A stretch of 64,000 bases of DNA from Mucilaginibacter phyllosphaerae (GCF_004378255.1 NZ_SNQG01000005.1:62001-126000); one strand, 5' to 3'; shown: positions 1-9,845, counted from the stretch's first letter. A program made the numbers and translations. Notes: generated from the letters alone by a model not told the origin.

Positions 1-1229
1 AGGTTAAGCTCGTTGTTTAACGCTTCTGATTTTATCGGGCCTGCCAATATGCCAAGCTCCACTTTTAACGTATCAAAGTAAGTATCGTTCTGCTGCTCAT
101 AACCAAGCTCGGTTAAAGCATTGGCCAGCAAAACGGTTAAACCGTGTATCCTTTCGGCAATCAGCTTTAAACCCTGCGGGCCATGGTAAACGGCATACAT
201 ACCGGCCATAATAGCCAGCAGGGCCTGCGCGGTACATATATTGGAAGTTGCCTTATCCCTGCGGATGTGCTGCTCGCGGGTTTGCAATGCCATGCGCAGG
301 GCATAGTTGCCTGCGCTATCTATCGTTACCCCTATAATACGGCCGGGGATAGAGCGTTTGTACTCTTCTTTGGTAGCAAAAAACGCAGCGTGCGGGCCGC
401 CAAAACCCATAGGCACCCCAAAACGCTGGGTAGAACCCACCACAATATCTGCGCCCCATTCACCCGGTGGGGTTAACAGTAACAGGCTCATGATATCGGC
501 AACAACGGTTAGCTTAATATTTTTGGCATGCAGCGCATTGGCAAAATCGGTATAATTATAAACCGCACCGTGGCCTGCGGGGTATTGCACCATGGCGCCA
601 AACATATCGTCGGTAAGTTCAGCCGTGCGGTGGTCGCCTATTTGCAGTTTTATGCCGTAAGGCTCGCTGCGGGTCTTTAAAATATCAATAGTTTGCGAAA
701 ATACTTCTTCTGATACAAAGAAAACGTTAGCCTGCTGGTTTTTACGCAGGCTGTACTGCATAAACATCGCTTCGGCAGCGGCAGTACCTTCGTCCAGTAA
801 AGAAGCATTGGCAATTTCCATCCCGGTTAAATCAATCACCATGGTTTGGAAATTTAGCAAAGCCTGTAAACGGCCCTGCGCAATTTCTGCCTGGTAAGGC
901 GTGTACTGGGTGTACCATCCGGGGTTCTCCAGAATGTTGCGCTGAATAACACCCGGCACAATTACATCATAGTAACCCTGGCCGATGTATGATTTAAACA
1001 CCTTGTTTTTTGAAGCTGTTTGTTTTAGTGTGTTCAGGTAATCAAACTCGCTTTTTGCGGCCGGTAAATTCAGCGGATCTTTCAATCTTATCTTTGCCGG
1101 TACGGTTTGGTCTATCAATTCATCAAGCGAATTTACCCCGATGGTTTTTAACATTTTGTCGGTATCGGCCTGGTTTGGCGCGATGTGCCTTTGCTCGAAT
1201 TTCTCCTGGTAATTAATGTTCAGCTTCAT
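1..1229 (-). CDS. gcvP: glycine dehydrogenase (P protein of glycine cleavage), 5' part only
   Basis: Reads right to left from ATG at 1229 and runs off the left edge, so about 409 of the roughly 960 residues usual for the family are visible. The N-terminus begins [20 protein letters not shown], and the region after it carries typical P-protein segments such as [35 protein letters not shown] and GGPHAAFFA. The enzyme is PLP-dependent and decarboxylates glycine, passing the aminomethyl group to the lipoyl H protein. The PLP lysine lies in the missing C-terminal half. A perfect TACCTTTG promoter element lies 28 bp upstream of the start, which supports this start and suggests gcvP heads its own transcript. 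Family call is firm; completeness cannot be judged here. Confidence 0.95.
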   Translation of the reverse strand, partial: MKLNINYQEKFEQRHIAPNQADTDKMLKTIGVNSLDELIDQTVPAKIRLKDPLNLPAAKSEFDYLNTLKQTASKNKVFKSYIGQGYYDVIVPGVIQRNILENPGWYTQYTPYQAEIAQGRLQALLNFQTMVIDLTGMEIANASLLDEGTAAAEAMFMQYSLRKNQQANVFFVSEEVFSQTIDILKTRSEPYGIKLQIGDHRTAELTDDMFGAMVQYPAGHGAVYNYTDFANALHAKNIKLTVVADIMSLLLLTPPGEWGADIVVGSTQRFGVPMGFGGPHAAFFATKEEYKRSIPGRIIGVTIDSAGNYALRMALQTREQHIRRDKATSNICTAQALLAIMAGMYAVYHGPQGLKLIAERIHGLTVLLANALTELGYEQQNDTYFDTLKVELGILAGPIKSEALNNELN

Positions 1230-1256
1230 TGAAATGGGTGTCCCTTAAATTTACCG

Positions 1257-1287
1257 CAAAGGTACAATTTTAGGTAATGAATAACAA
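1257..1287 (-). promoter_or_regulatory. predicted gcvP promoter (TAnnTTTG type)
   Basis: On the minus strand TACCTTTG (1257-1264) matches the Bacteroidota -7 consensus TAnnTTTG exactly, with a TTG (1285-1287) 20 bp upstream as possible -33 element. It gives a short leader to the gcvP ATG at 1229. Confidence 0.6.
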
Positions 1288-1638
1288 CGCGCTAATATTA
1301 TACTGACAGTGCTTTTACAAGTAAACTATCATATTTACCTGGCCTTTTACTATCCTTATAAAAAGGAGCTTATTATTAATTACTGCATTACCGAAATCGC
1401 AGCTATATATAAGCCTCATTTACGAAACCTGCGAAAGTATCCATACCGGGGCTAGGGGTTTACTATTATATTGTTGATCTAAAAAGCTGCAATATACTAT
1501 CGGATAGCCTAACCATTCTACGATAGGCGAATGGCATAAATTTTTATTAAAATATTTTACCCAACTTACTATAAGTTAATAATTTATAATTAACTTGCCT
1601 TAAACATTAACACCACCCTAATTATATAACAAGGCAGT

Positions 1639-1646
1639 TAATTTTG
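1639..1646 (+). promoter_or_regulatory. predicted promoter of the Cys-rich peptide gene
   Basis: TAATTTTG is an exact TAnnTTTG match. It would start transcription near 1653 and leave a leader of about 128 nt before the ATG at 1781. I could not assign a convincing -33 TTG. Confidence 0.45.
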
Positions 1647-1780
1647 CACTGATTAAACAGTTGCGCCTTTATCAAAACTAAATTTTTTTAACTAACTATA
1701 GCGTCTTACGGTAATTGAGCCTTGTACCGGTAATAAACCTCGGCCAAATCAGTAAAAACTAAAACTTAAAAAAACATCTG

Positions 1781-1966
1781 ATGAAAAAACAACTGACAAG
1801 AACAGAAATGAAAAACGTAAGCGGCGGTAAATTACCAACCCCTCCGGGATGCACCTGCCAGGCGCCGCCGCCACTGTTAACTTATGGCTGTACTTACACA
1901 CCCAACCAAACACAATACTGCCAGATAGGGCAAGATTTGGTATGCTGCAGCAACCCTGAAGCATAG
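1781..1966 (+). CDS. small Cys-rich peptide with double-glycine type leader
   Basis: A 61-residue peptide. Residues 5-16 read LTRTEMKNVSGG, the L(S/T)R-x-x-MK-x-(I/V)-x-GG pattern seen in Bacteroidota ribosomal natural-product and bacteriocin-like precursors, with predicted cleavage after Gly16. The remaining 45 residues hold six cysteines (24, 26, 37, 47, 55, 56) plus runs of Pro, Thr and Gln, so the product could be disulfide-bonded or modified. No peptidase-transporter or modifying enzyme lies beside it. It has its own promoter match and a strong terminator, so it is expressed as a single gene. Another peptide with a related leader lies at 11701-11883. Function is unknown; the precursor reading is inference from leader and composition. 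Confidence 0.7.
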   Translation: MKKQLTRTEMKNVSGGKLPTPPGCTCQAPPPLLTYGCTYTPNQTQYCQIGQDLVCCSNPEA

Positions 1967-1982
1967 TTGTTAATTTAATTAT

Positions 1983-2023
1983 CAAATGGCGCACTATTTA
2001 AGCAATTAATAGTGCGCCATTTG
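1983..2023 (+). terminator. strong rho-independent terminator
   Basis: A perfect 16-bp stem (1983-1998 with 2008-2023) and 9-nt loop, followed by TTTT. It ends the peptide transcript and could also serve the convergent pdxJ transcript. Confidence 0.8.
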
Positions 2024-2051
2024 TTTTAAAAGCCTTTTATTTTAAGCTGCT

Positions 2052-2768
2052 TTAGTTCAGCTGCCGTAAATACATCTGGATGGTATTCTCTAACCCGTAA
2101 TATAAGGCATCGCTTATCAGCGCATGGCCTATGCTTACCTCATCAAGCGCAGGGATATTTTGGGCAAAATACTGCAGGTTTTGCAGGTCAAGATCATGGC
2201 CGGCATTAATGCCCAGGCCAAGTTGATAGGCGGTTTCGGCAGCTTTAACATAAGGCGCTATAGCCTGTTCTTTGTTCTCAGCGTAGTGATGCGCATAGGC
2301 TTCGGTGTAAAGCTCAATCCGGTCGGTACCGGTGGTGGCCGCGGCTTCTACCATCTCTGTAACCGGGTCAACAAATATAGATACACGGATACCGGCGCCT
2401 TTAAACACCTGTATCATATCTTTTAAATACTGCTGGTTTTTGATCGTATCCCACCCGTGGTTTGATGTTATCTGGCCCAAAACATCCGGCACCAGGGTAA
2501 CCTGCTCGGGCTTGGCGGCCAGCACCAGGTCGATAAATTTTTGCTCCTGGCAGTTGCCTTCAATATTAAATTCGGTGGTCACTATTTTTTTCAGGTCAAA
2601 CACATCCTGATATCGGATATGCCTTTCATCCGGCCTGGGGTGCACGGTTATACCTTGTGCGCCAAAACGCTCACAGTCTTTAGCAACTTGTACCAAATTG
2701 GGGTTATCGCCACCGCGCGAATTTCGCAGGGTGGCTATTTTATTGATATTTACAGATAATCTGGTCAT
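2052..2768 (-). CDS. pdxJ: pyridoxine 5'-phosphate synthase
   Basis: 238 residues, the normal family length. PdxJ condenses 1-deoxyxylulose 5-phosphate with 3-amino-2-oxopropyl phosphate, the ring-closing step of DXP-dependent vitamin B6 synthesis in the cytoplasm. Visible family signatures are [17 protein letters not shown] at the N-terminus, HPRPDERHI near residue 42, [15 protein letters not shown] and [11 protein letters not shown] near the C-terminus. A near-consensus promoter (GATATTTG, 2787-2794 on the minus strand) lies just upstream. It is a stand-alone gene between convergent and divergent neighbours. Confidence 0.96.
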   Translation of the reverse strand: MTRLSVNINKIATLRNSRGGDNPNLVQVAKDCERFGAQGITVHPRPDERHIRYQDVFDLKKIVTTEFNIEGNCQEQKFIDLVLAAKPEQVTLVPDVLGQITSNHGWDTIKNQQYLKDMIQVFKGAGIRVSIFVDPVTEMVEAAATTGTDRIELYTEAYAHHYAENKEQAIAPYVKAAETAYQLGLGINAGHDLDLQNLQYFAQNIPALDEVSIGHALISDALYYGLENTIQMYLRQLN

Positions 2769-2850
2769 GGCGAACGGTGTTTAGGGCAAATATCATTATT
2801 ACTACCCTAACAATTGAAATGTTTTTGTGATTGTGTTACTTTGCATGATT

Positions 2851-3840
2851 ATGAAAGCGCTGCTCCGGATTGTATTTGTACTGTTAACCTTGTTTTATAG
2901 CTTGCCTGCCAATGCGCAGGTAACTTACGGCAATATTAAAAACTACCAGGCTTATTATGGCTGGGCAAAACGTTACCCGCAAGACTGGCTGATACTGCGC
3001 CGCTTTGAAAATAACGGCAAACCTTACCTGCTGATGGTGAACCCGCAAACCCTGCAAACCAAAGTGAACGATGCCGGGTTTTACCAGATAAAACCGATGA
3101 GCTTTGCAGAAGCACGCAAATTATTCGGCAGCACACCCTACCAAAAGGCACTAAGCAAGGCCGAAAGCCAATCGGTTACGATACAGGATGCCGGTATAGA
3201 GCGCGGCCTGCCCAAAGAAACCGGCATAAGCCTTACTGCCGACCTTTGCCCATCGCACCGCCCGCTGGAGAGGAAACTTTTTACCGATCTTATCAATGGT
3301 TTTAGCCGGGTAGAAAAGCCCGTGCCCATTGCCCTATCTGTTAGCGGCCTGTGGATGAAACACCACATGCAGGACCTTGCCTGGTTAAAACAGCTGCAGG
3401 CCAATCAGCAGATCTACATTACCTGGATAAACCACTCCTTTAACCATCGCGTTAGCAGTACCAACCCGCTTAAAACAAATTTTTTACTGGAGCCCGGCAC
3501 AGATATTAACTACGAAGTTTTAGAAACCGAAAAGCTGATGCTGGCTAATGGCTTGCTGCCTTCGGTGTTTTTCAGGTTTCCGGGGCTGGTGTCAGATCAG
3601 CAGCTGGTGTATCAGATAACCGGTTTTGGGCTGATACCTATTGGCACCGATGCCTGGCTGGCCAAAGGGCAGCAACCGCAGGCAGGCAGTATTGTACTGA
3701 TCCACGGCAATGGCAACGAGCCCGTAGGTGTAAATGATTTTATAAAGCTGCTGCAATCAAAAGCAAAAGCGATTGCCGGCAAACAATGGCTGCTTTACGA
3801 CCTCCGCGAAACCGTTGAAGAAGAAGCAGAGGTGAAATAA
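2851..3840 (+). CDS. secreted NodB-like polysaccharide deacetylase family protein
   Basis: I place the start at ATG 2851, which gives a clean signal peptide (MKALLRIVFVLLTLFYSLPANAQ as two hydrophobic pieces around residue 15). A longer GTG reading at 2827 would run through the promoter-like TTACTTTG. The mature part carries divergent NodB motifs: LTADLCPSHRP (motif 1, catalytic/metal Asp), HSFNHR (motif 2, metal His pair) and FFRFPG (motif 3). The last third includes GTDAWLA and GSIVLIHGNGNE, matching the late NodB motifs. Such enzymes remove acetyl groups from N-acetylated glycans, but the substrate here is unknown. The first about 100 residues are a lineage-specific extension. It stands alone. 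Confidence 0.75.
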   Translation: MKALLRIVFVLLTLFYSLPANAQVTYGNIKNYQAYYGWAKRYPQDWLILRRFENNGKPYLLMVNPQTLQTKVNDAGFYQIKPMSFAEARKLFGSTPYQKALSKAESQSVTIQDAGIERGLPKETGISLTADLCPSHRPLERKLFTDLINGFSRVEKPVPIALSVSGLWMKHHMQDLAWLKQLQANQQIYITWINHSFNHRVSSTNPLKTNFLLEPGTDINYEVLETEKLMLANGLLPSVFFRFPGLVSDQQLVYQITGFGLIPIGTDAWLAKGQQPQAGSIVLIHGNGNEPVGVNDFIKLLQSKAKAIAGKQWLLYDLRETVEEEAEVK

Positions 3841-3911
3841 TACATATTTAATTTATCGAACGATTAGTGAAAGCAAGTCTTCGACGGGCTACTGACTAAC
3901 ATTGTGTAAAT

Positions 3912-3980
3912 TGTCATGGCGATCTTGTCGAACCATTAGCTGCTTTGTTAAGTATTCGACAGGACCATACTGACATGTAT
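3912..3980 (-). repeat. isolated, decayed copy of the TGAGCCTGTCGAA hairpin repeat
   Basis: Read on the minus strand, this matches the unit of the tandem array at 8993-9756: a left arm near CCTGTCGAA, the conserved loop ACTTAACAAAGCAGCTAATGG, and a right arm TTCGACAAG. Both arms have substitutions. A further degraded piece lies at 3855-3895. Confidence 0.7.
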
Positions 3981-4003
3981 TTATATGTAGTAGTTCAAAA
4001 ACA

Positions 4004-4033
4004 AGAGAGCCCCGATTTGCATCGGGGCTCTCT
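4004..4033. terminator. bidirectional terminator hairpin
   Basis: A perfect 13-bp GC-rich stem (AGAGAGCCCCGAT with its complement) and a 4-nt loop, placed between the convergent deacetylase and aminopeptidase genes. Confidence 0.75.
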
Positions 4034-4049
4034 GATATAATAAGTAATC

Positions 4050-5660
4050 CTATTTAAGCGGCGGGAATTTCGCACCGTCAAATATACTGTTTTGTGCGGC
4101 CATTTTCTCAACTTCCTGCCAGGTGCGCGGTGCATCTGCAGAAAGGTTGGTAAATTTATCCTTACCTATTAAAATATCATCCTCTATCCGCACCCCAATG
4201 TTCCACCATTTTTTGTCGCAGGGGCTGCCTGCGGGGATGTAGATGCCCGGCTCTACAGTAATCACCATATTCTCTTCCAGGTTACCGTCATAAGCGCCTT
4301 TATCGTGCACATCAAGCCCCAAATGGTGCGATACGCCATGCGGATAGTATTGCCTTACATCTTTGGCATCTTTAATTATACCTAACTTAACCAGGCCTGC
4401 ACCAAGCACTTCGCCGGTTTTTTCTTCCAGCGAGGCATAAGGCACACCGGCCTTGCACATTTTAATCACCGTTTCCTGCGCATCATATACCAACTGGTAA
4501 ATGGCTTTTTGCGCTTCGCTGAATTTGCCGTTACCCGGCACGGTACGGGTAACATCGGCCGAGTAACCATGGTACTCAGATCCTACATCAAGCAATACCA
4601 GCTGGTTATTCAGCATTTGTGCACTGTTTTCTTCATAATGTAAAATACAGGCGTTAGCGCCTAACCCAACAATTGGCGGGTAGCCTTCATCTTCGGCGCC
4701 ATATTTTTTATGTACATACAGCAGCACCCCTTCCAGTTCGCGCTCGCTCATACCGGGTTTTATGGCTTTCATCACCTCGGCATGTGCTATGGCCGATAGC
4801 TGGGCCGATTTACTTAAAAGCGCCAGTTCTTCGGGTTGTTTAATGCCGCGCAATGCAACGGTCATATCATTAAACAGCGCCATCGAACCAAACTGCTCTT
4901 TAATTTTAGCCTTAACGCTTATCAGGGTAGCGCTATCCGGCTTGTTGGCCAGCTGCTGTATAAGTTCGTTGCCCTGATATACTTCGGGTTTCAGGCTCCT
5001 TTTTAAATAATTTAATACCTGCGGGATGTTTTGTGGTGTGCCACGGGCGGCAACCATGTTAAGGCTGTTCACCAGGCTTTTATCTACTTCCGGCAGGCTG
5101 GCTTTTCCTTTAAAGGTTTTAACCAAATAATCTAATCCGGCATCCTGGCCTATATCATCCGGCAGGTCATCATAAATAATGGTTTTAAACTTCTTAAAAT
5201 CTATAGGGAAATTGCCAAAAGCTTCGCCATTGTAGGCATACTTAATGCCAAGCTGCGCCTTTGCACCTTCCGCCCCCAGGCGGCGGCCCGTCCACGATTC
5301 GCGCTGCGGGTCGCGCTTGCGTACAAAAAGCACTTCGTTATAACTACTATCGCCCTGCCCCTGCATATCTTTAAACACCATCAGCATGGCATCGGCCTCT
5401 TTATAACCGGTAAAGTAATACAGATCGGGGTTGGCATGATAAACGTAGTTTACATCTTTAGAAAACACACGCTCGGGATAGGCAAATACTACCGTTACCG
5501 AATTGGCAGGCATTAAATTGCGCAGCGCCTGGCGCCTGCCTGCATGAAATTCTTTGCTCAGATAATCTTTAGGCAGGTTTTGGGCCCCCTGCGAAAAAGC
5601 TGTAACCGCACCCAGGCATAAGGCCGCGGTTACCATGTTTTTTTTGTTAAATAGTTTCAT
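4050..5660 (-). CDS. Xaa-Pro aminopeptidase, M24 family, secreted
   Basis: 536 residues with an N-terminal signal peptide ending near AVTAFSQG. An aminopeptidase P N-terminal domain (about 35-200, with YYFTGY) is followed by the pita-bread M24 catalytic domain. Metal ligands are visible in order: the Asp pair in LLDVGSEYHGYSADVTR, His in HGVSHHLGLDVHD, Glu in TVEPGIYIP and Glu in RIEDDIL. The enzyme removes N-terminal residues before proline from peptides, here probably in the periplasm. Monocistronic; a near-consensus promoter AATTTTTG is on the minus strand at 5694-5701. Confidence 0.93.
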   Translation of the reverse strand: MKLFNKKNMVTAALCLGAVTAFSQGAQNLPKDYLSKEFHAGRRQALRNLMPANSVTVVFAYPERVFSKDVNYVYHANPDLYYFTGYKEADAMLMVFKDMQGQGDSSYNEVLFVRKRDPQRESWTGRRLGAEGAKAQLGIKYAYNGEAFGNFPIDFKKFKTIIYDDLPDDIGQDAGLDYLVKTFKGKASLPEVDKSLVNSLNMVAARGTPQNIPQVLNYLKRSLKPEVYQGNELIQQLANKPDSATLISVKAKIKEQFGSMALFNDMTVALRGIKQPEELALLSKSAQLSAIAHAEVMKAIKPGMSERELEGVLLYVHKKYGAEDEGYPPIVGLGANACILHYEENSAQMLNNQLVLLDVGSEYHGYSADVTRTVPGNGKFSEAQKAIYQLVYDAQETVIKMCKAGVPYASLEEKTGEVLGAGLVKLGIIKDAKDVRQYYPHGVSHHLGLDVHDKGAYDGNLEENMVITVEPGIYIPAGSPCDKKWWNIGVRIEDDILIGKDKFTNLSADAPRTWQEVEKMAAQNSIFDGAKFPPLK

Positions 5661-5831
5661 TTGGGATTAGGTGTTATAAAACGGATTAAGTTACAAAAAT
5701 TTATTAAATATATTTTCTGCACGGTGCCTTAGTTACTACCTGTGGTTTGCTTTATTTTTCAATAAGCGCTTTGTTTAATCAATACATAAAACTAATTAAT
5801 CAATATATTCGTAAACATTGTATCAACTATT

Positions 5832-8564
5832 GTGAGCACTTCTCCTACACCGGCCAACGAAAAAGAACGCTTAAAAGCGCTGGACGACTATGACATATTA
5901 GATACGTTAAGCGAGCACGAGTTTGACCGGCTAACCGAACTGGCATCTATCATTTGCGAAGCGCCTATCTCGCTTGTATCGTTATTGGATGAACGGCGGC
6001 AGTGGTTTAAATCGGCCGTGGGGCTGCAGGTTAAAGAAACTCCGCGCGATTTAGCCTTTTGCCGCTACACCATTACCGACGCCCAATTTTTAGAAGTAGG
6101 CGACGCCACACAGGATATCCGTTTTAAACACAACGCCCTGGTAACAGGCGACCCGGATATCCGTTTTTATGCCGGCTACCCGCTTATAGACCCAAATGGT
6201 TACGCGCTGGGCACTTTGTGTGTTATTGACAGGGTACCCCGCATATTGACCGACCGGCAAAAACGCGCGTTGCAACTGCTGGCCGAAGAGGTAATTGCCC
6301 TGATTGTAGAACGCCGCAAGAAACAGGACCTTAAAAATGTAGAGAAGCTTTTCCGTTCATCCAACGATTTGGTTTTTGTTGGCAGCACAGATGGATTTTT
6401 TAAACGCGTTAACCCCGCCTTTACAAAGGTTTTGGGCTGGAGCGAAGCACATTTACTCCACACACCGGTTTTTGAACTTATACACCCGGACGATATTGCA
6501 GCAACCGAACACGAGCTTAAAAATTTAAGCCTTGGCCATGATACCATCAATTTTTTACAACGCTTAAAAACTATTAACGGCGATTTTAAAACCATTGAGT
6601 GGACCGCCACCCCCGAAACTCTTACGGGGAACATCTTTGGCATTGGCCGCGATGTATCTTCTATTGTGATTAAAGACAAGATGCTGGCCGAAAGTGAAGA
6701 AAAACTCCGCATTTTCTTCGAAAACTCGCAAGGCCTGATGTGCACGCATGACCTTAATGGTGAATTTTTATCATTAAATACTGCTGGGGCTGCCATTTTG
6801 GGCTATACGCCCGAAGAACTTTTAAAAATGGGCCTGTATGATATTGTGCCTCAGGAGCGCCATGCTTTTTTAGATGCTTACCTTAAACAGATTACGGCAA
6901 CAGGCCAGGCAAAAGGGCAAATGCTTACCCGGCATAAAAATGGCAGTTTAAAGGTATGGCTTTATAATAATACCCTGCAAACATCCCCGCGCGAGGGCAC
7001 CTACGTTATTGGTAACGCCATTGATATTACCGAGCGCTACCGCCTGGAGAAGGACCTGGAACGCACCAAAGAGATATTAGAGCAAACTAACCAGGTTGCC
7101 CGCGTGGGCGGCTGGGAATTGGATATACAGCAACAAAAAGTTTATTGGACATCTGTTACCAAAGAGATACACGGTGTGTCTGCCGGTTATGAGCCGGACC
7201 TGGCAACGGGTATTGATTTTTATAAAGAAGGCGACAGCCGCAACCGCATAAGCGCCGCTATTGAAAAAGCCATTGCCGACGGCACCCCCTGGGATGAAGA
7301 ACTGCAAATAATTAACGCGCAAGGCAAGCAGCTTTGGGTGCGTGCGCTTGGCAATGCCGAATTTACAAACAGTGTATGCAACAGGCTGTATGGCACGTTT
7401 CAGGATATTAATGATTATAAGGCGGCAGAACTGGCCCTCAAAAAATCTGTAGAAACGCAGGAGGCGCTAAACCTGGAGCTTATGAAGCAGGTAGCACTGG
7501 TTAAAGAGCAGGATAAAACGATAGAAAAGATCCAGGAATTTAAATTCCTGGCCGACTCGATCCCGCAGATCATCTGGACATCGAACCCGGATGGCACCAT
7601 GGATTATTACAACAAGCATTGGTTTGATTATACCGGCATGAGCATGGACGATACCCTGTTTTATGGATGGGAACCGGTGATACATAAGGATGATGCGGCG
7701 GATGATTATAAAAAGTGGCAGCAATCGTTGGCTACGGGCAACCCATATAAATCCGAAGTGCGTTTTCGCAGGGCGGCGGATGGTGTTTATAAATGGCACC
7801 TGTCTCAGGCCACACCCATGCGCGCTGCCAACGGCACCATTTTAAAATGGTTTGGGTCTTGCTATGATATTGATGAGTACAAGCGCGCTTTAGATCTGGA
7901 AAACCGCATAAGCCAGTATGAAGATTTTAACCGTATTGTGGCGCATAATCTGCGCGGCCCCTCGGGCAGTATCCGCATGATCCTGAATATGATTGCAGAA
8001 GCTGCCGACGAGCACGAAAAAGAAGAATTGCTGCAGATGCTGAACCAAAGCAGCGAAACCCTTAACGAAACACTGAATGAACTGATGCGTGTGCTGGAAG
8101 TGCGCAACAGTAAAAACATAGCCTACGATACCTGCAACCTTAACGATATGGTAAAAGTTACCGGCACCATGTTAAAGGGGCAAATGATAAGTAAAAACGC
8201 TGTTATTACTACCAATTTGCAGATAACCAGCATGCAGTTCCCTAAGATGTACCTGGAGAGTATATTTTATAACATGGTAAGTAACTCGTTAAAATACAGT
8301 AAGCCGGATGTTGCGCCGGTAATACACATTACATCACAACTGGCAAACGGCCGTATGAGCCTAACTTTTGCAGACAACGGCCTGGGCATCGACCTGAAAA
8401 AACATGGTAAGGATATGTTTAAACTCAACAGCGTTTTCCATGCCGGGCATGACAGTAAAGGCATTGGCCTGTTTATGACCAAAACCCAGATAGAAACCTT
8501 TGGCGGCAAAATAACGGTAGAAAGCGAACCCAATGTGGGCACCAAATTTACCATCGTATTTTAA
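5832..8564 (+). CDS. GAF and multi-PAS sensor histidine kinase
   Basis: 910 residues from a GTG start. No membrane segment is visible, so the sensor is likely cytoplasmic. Order: GAF domain (about 20-165), four PAS/PAC units (about 170-285, 290-410, 415-540, 570-690), HisKA-like region with phospho-accepting His705 in VAHNLRGPSGS, and HATPase_c (N box MVSNSLKYS, G boxes FADNGLGID and SKGIGLF). The HNLRGP H box is typical of Bacteroidota kinases without a fused receiver. No response regulator gene is adjacent; the partner gene at 8564 overlaps the stop by one base. Signal sensed is unknown; PAS2/PAS3 sequences resemble general redox/light/ligand sensors. Confidence 0.9.
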   Translation: MSTSPTPANEKERLKALDDYDILDTLSEHEFDRLTELASIICEAPISLVSLLDERRQWFKSAVGLQVKETPRDLAFCRYTITDAQFLEVGDATQDIRFKHNALVTGDPDIRFYAGYPLIDPNGYALGTLCVIDRVPRILTDRQKRALQLLAEEVIALIVERRKKQDLKNVEKLFRSSNDLVFVGSTDGFFKRVNPAFTKVLGWSEAHLLHTPVFELIHPDDIAATEHELKNLSLGHDTINFLQRLKTINGDFKTIEWTATPETLTGNIFGIGRDVSSIVIKDKMLAESEEKLRIFFENSQGLMCTHDLNGEFLSLNTAGAAILGYTPEELLKMGLYDIVPQERHAFLDAYLKQITATGQAKGQMLTRHKNGSLKVWLYNNTLQTSPREGTYVIGNAIDITERYRLEKDLERTKEILEQTNQVARVGGWELDIQQQKVYWTSVTKEIHGVSAGYEPDLATGIDFYKEGDSRNRISAAIEKAIADGTPWDEELQIINAQGKQLWVRALGNAEFTNSVCNRLYGTFQDINDYKAAELALKKSVETQEALNLELMKQVALVKEQDKTIEKIQEFKFLADSIPQIIWTSNPDGTMDYYNKHWFDYTGMSMDDTLFYGWEPVIHKDDAADDYKKWQQSLATGNPYKSEVRFRRAADGVYKWHLSQATPMRAANGTILKWFGSCYDIDEYKRALDLENRISQYEDFNRIVAHNLRGPSGSIRMILNMIAEAADEHEKEELLQMLNQSSETLNETLNELMRVLEVRNSKNIAYDTCNLNDMVKVTGTMLKGQMISKNAVITTNLQITSMQFPKMYLESIFYNMVSNSLKYSKPDVAPVIHITSQLANGRMSLTFADNGLGIDLKKHGKDMFKLNSVFHAGHDSKGIGLFMTKTQIETFGGKITVESEPNVGTKFTIVF

Positions 8565-8968
8565 TGCCATACACCTGCCCCAAATGCGACCGCGAATTAA
8601 CCGGCCAACACCAGCGGCACTACTGCGCCCGTGTAAATCCGGATGATCTTTTTAAAGGCAAGCCTGATGAACTGATCTTGCTGTTTGATAAACTATTGGC
8701 AGAAGTTGCCGGCTGGCCCGATGTGCTGGTTGGTGTTACCCCCAACTGCATCACTTTTGTGCACAGGCAAACCTTCTTCGTGATCCGCCCGATGCAAAAA
8801 CAGCTGGACCTAAAATTTTATTCGGCCACCAAACTGGATGAGCCGCCGGTTATCAAAAGCACCCAAGCCACAGCCAAACGATTTGAAAACCACATCAGGT
8901 TAAGCAGCACTAATGACTTAAGGCCGCAGCTGTTTACCTGGATAAGGGAATCGTATGGATTGTTGTAG
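8564..8968 (+). CDS. DUF5655-like protein with N-terminal zinc-ribbon
   Basis: 134 residues. Starts inside the kinase stop codon (TAATG), so it is translationally coupled to the histidine kinase. The N-terminus MPYTCPKCDRELTGQHQRHYC gives a CxxC...HxxxC arrangement that could bind zinc. The rest resembles DUF5655/DUF4287-type small proteins of unknown role, ending FENHIRLSSTNDLRPQLFTWI. The coupling hints at a role with the kinase, but it may simply be a frequent small housekeeping-type protein. Function unknown. Confidence 0.7.
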   Translation: MPYTCPKCDRELTGQHQRHYCARVNPDDLFKGKPDELILLFDKLLAEVAGWPDVLVGVTPNCITFVHRQTFFVIRPMQKQLDLKFYSATKLDEPPVIKSTQATAKRFENHIRLSSTNDLRPQLFTWIRESYGLL

Positions 8969-8992
8969 AAAATAAATCTTAATGATTGAACA

Positions 8993-9756
8993 TATTGTCA
9001 GTTTGACTTAACAAAGCGACTAATGGTTCCATAGGCCCACCACCACCATGTCAGTCTGAGCCTGTCGAAGACTTAGCAAAGCAGCTAATGGTTCGACAGG
9101 CTCACCATGACATGCTAAAACAAAAATTGTCATTTTGAGCTTGTCGAAAACTTGGCAAAGCGACTAATGGTTCTATAGGCCCACCACCATGTCAGTCTGA
9201 GCCTGTCGAATACTTAGCAAAGCAGCTAATGGTTCGACAGGCTCACCAGGACACGCTAAAACAAAAATTGTCAGTTTGAGCTTGTCGAAAACTTGGCAAA
9301 GCGACTAATGATTCTATAGGCCCACCACTACCATGTCAGTCTGAGCCTGTCGAATACTTAGCAAAGCAGCTAATGGTTCGACAGGCTCACCAGGACATGC
9401 TAAAACAAAAATTGTCAGTTTGAGCTTGTCGAAAACTTGGCAAAGCGACTAATGGTTCTATAGGCCCCACCACCATGTCAGTCTGAGCCTGTCGAAGACT
9501 TAGCAAAGCAGCTAATGGTTCGACAGGCTCATCAGGACATGCTAAAATAAAAATTGTCAGTTTGGGCTTGTCGAAGACTTAACAAAGCGACTAATGGTTC
9601 CATAGGCCCCACCACCACCATGTCAGTCTGAGCCTGTCGAAGACTTAGCAAAGCAGCTAATGGTTCGACAGGCTCACCAGGACATGCTAAAACAAAAATT
9701 GTCAGTTTGAGCTTGTCGAAAACTTGGCAAAGCGACTAATACTTCGACAAACTTTA
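8993..9756 (+). repeat. tandem array of REP-like hairpins, about 5 units of 141-145 bp
   Basis: Five copies start (ATGTCAG) at 9048, 9189, 9333, 9475 and 9620. Each holds a 48-nt hairpin (9057-9104, 9198-9245, 9342-9389, 9484-9531, 9629-9676): arms TGAGCCTGTCGAA / TTCGACAGGCTCA, 13 bp and perfect in most copies. The loop contains a second small stem TTAGC/GCTAA. Between them lie related but decayed hairpins (GAGCTTGTCGAA ... TTCTATAGGCCCA) with a broken right arm. The array occupies the convergent gap after the DUF5655 gene and before the ahcY terminator. Isolated copies lie at 3912-3980 and 21676-21754. Confidence 0.9.
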
Positions 9757-9791
9757 TCGCCACAAAGCAAAGCAGTAAATCTTTCAATCAA

Positions 9792-9823
9792 AAAAGGGAT
9801 ATGGCTTGCACCATATCCCTTTT
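9792..9823 (-). terminator. ahcY terminator
   Basis: Perfect 13-bp stem AAAAGGGATATGG with its complement around loop CTTGCA, just downstream of the ahcY stop, with T-rich ends on both strands. Confidence 0.8.
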
Positions 9824-9845
9824 CTCTTATTTAAATACTTTTAGC

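Larger units (their letters stand above)
1230..1780. other. 550-bp AT-rich intergenic region between divergent genes
   Basis: Apart from the gcvP promoter at its left end and a TAATTTTG element near 1640 facing right, I see no gene, RNA or strong hairpin. The length is generous for two divergent promoters and leaves a leader of about 130 nt before the peptide gene at 1781. Confidence 0.5.

Noticed and set aside
8993..9756. Looks like a CRISPR array (regular repeats)
   Set aside because: Units are 141-145 bp with no unique spacers; the sequence between hairpins is itself repeated, and no cas genes are nearby.
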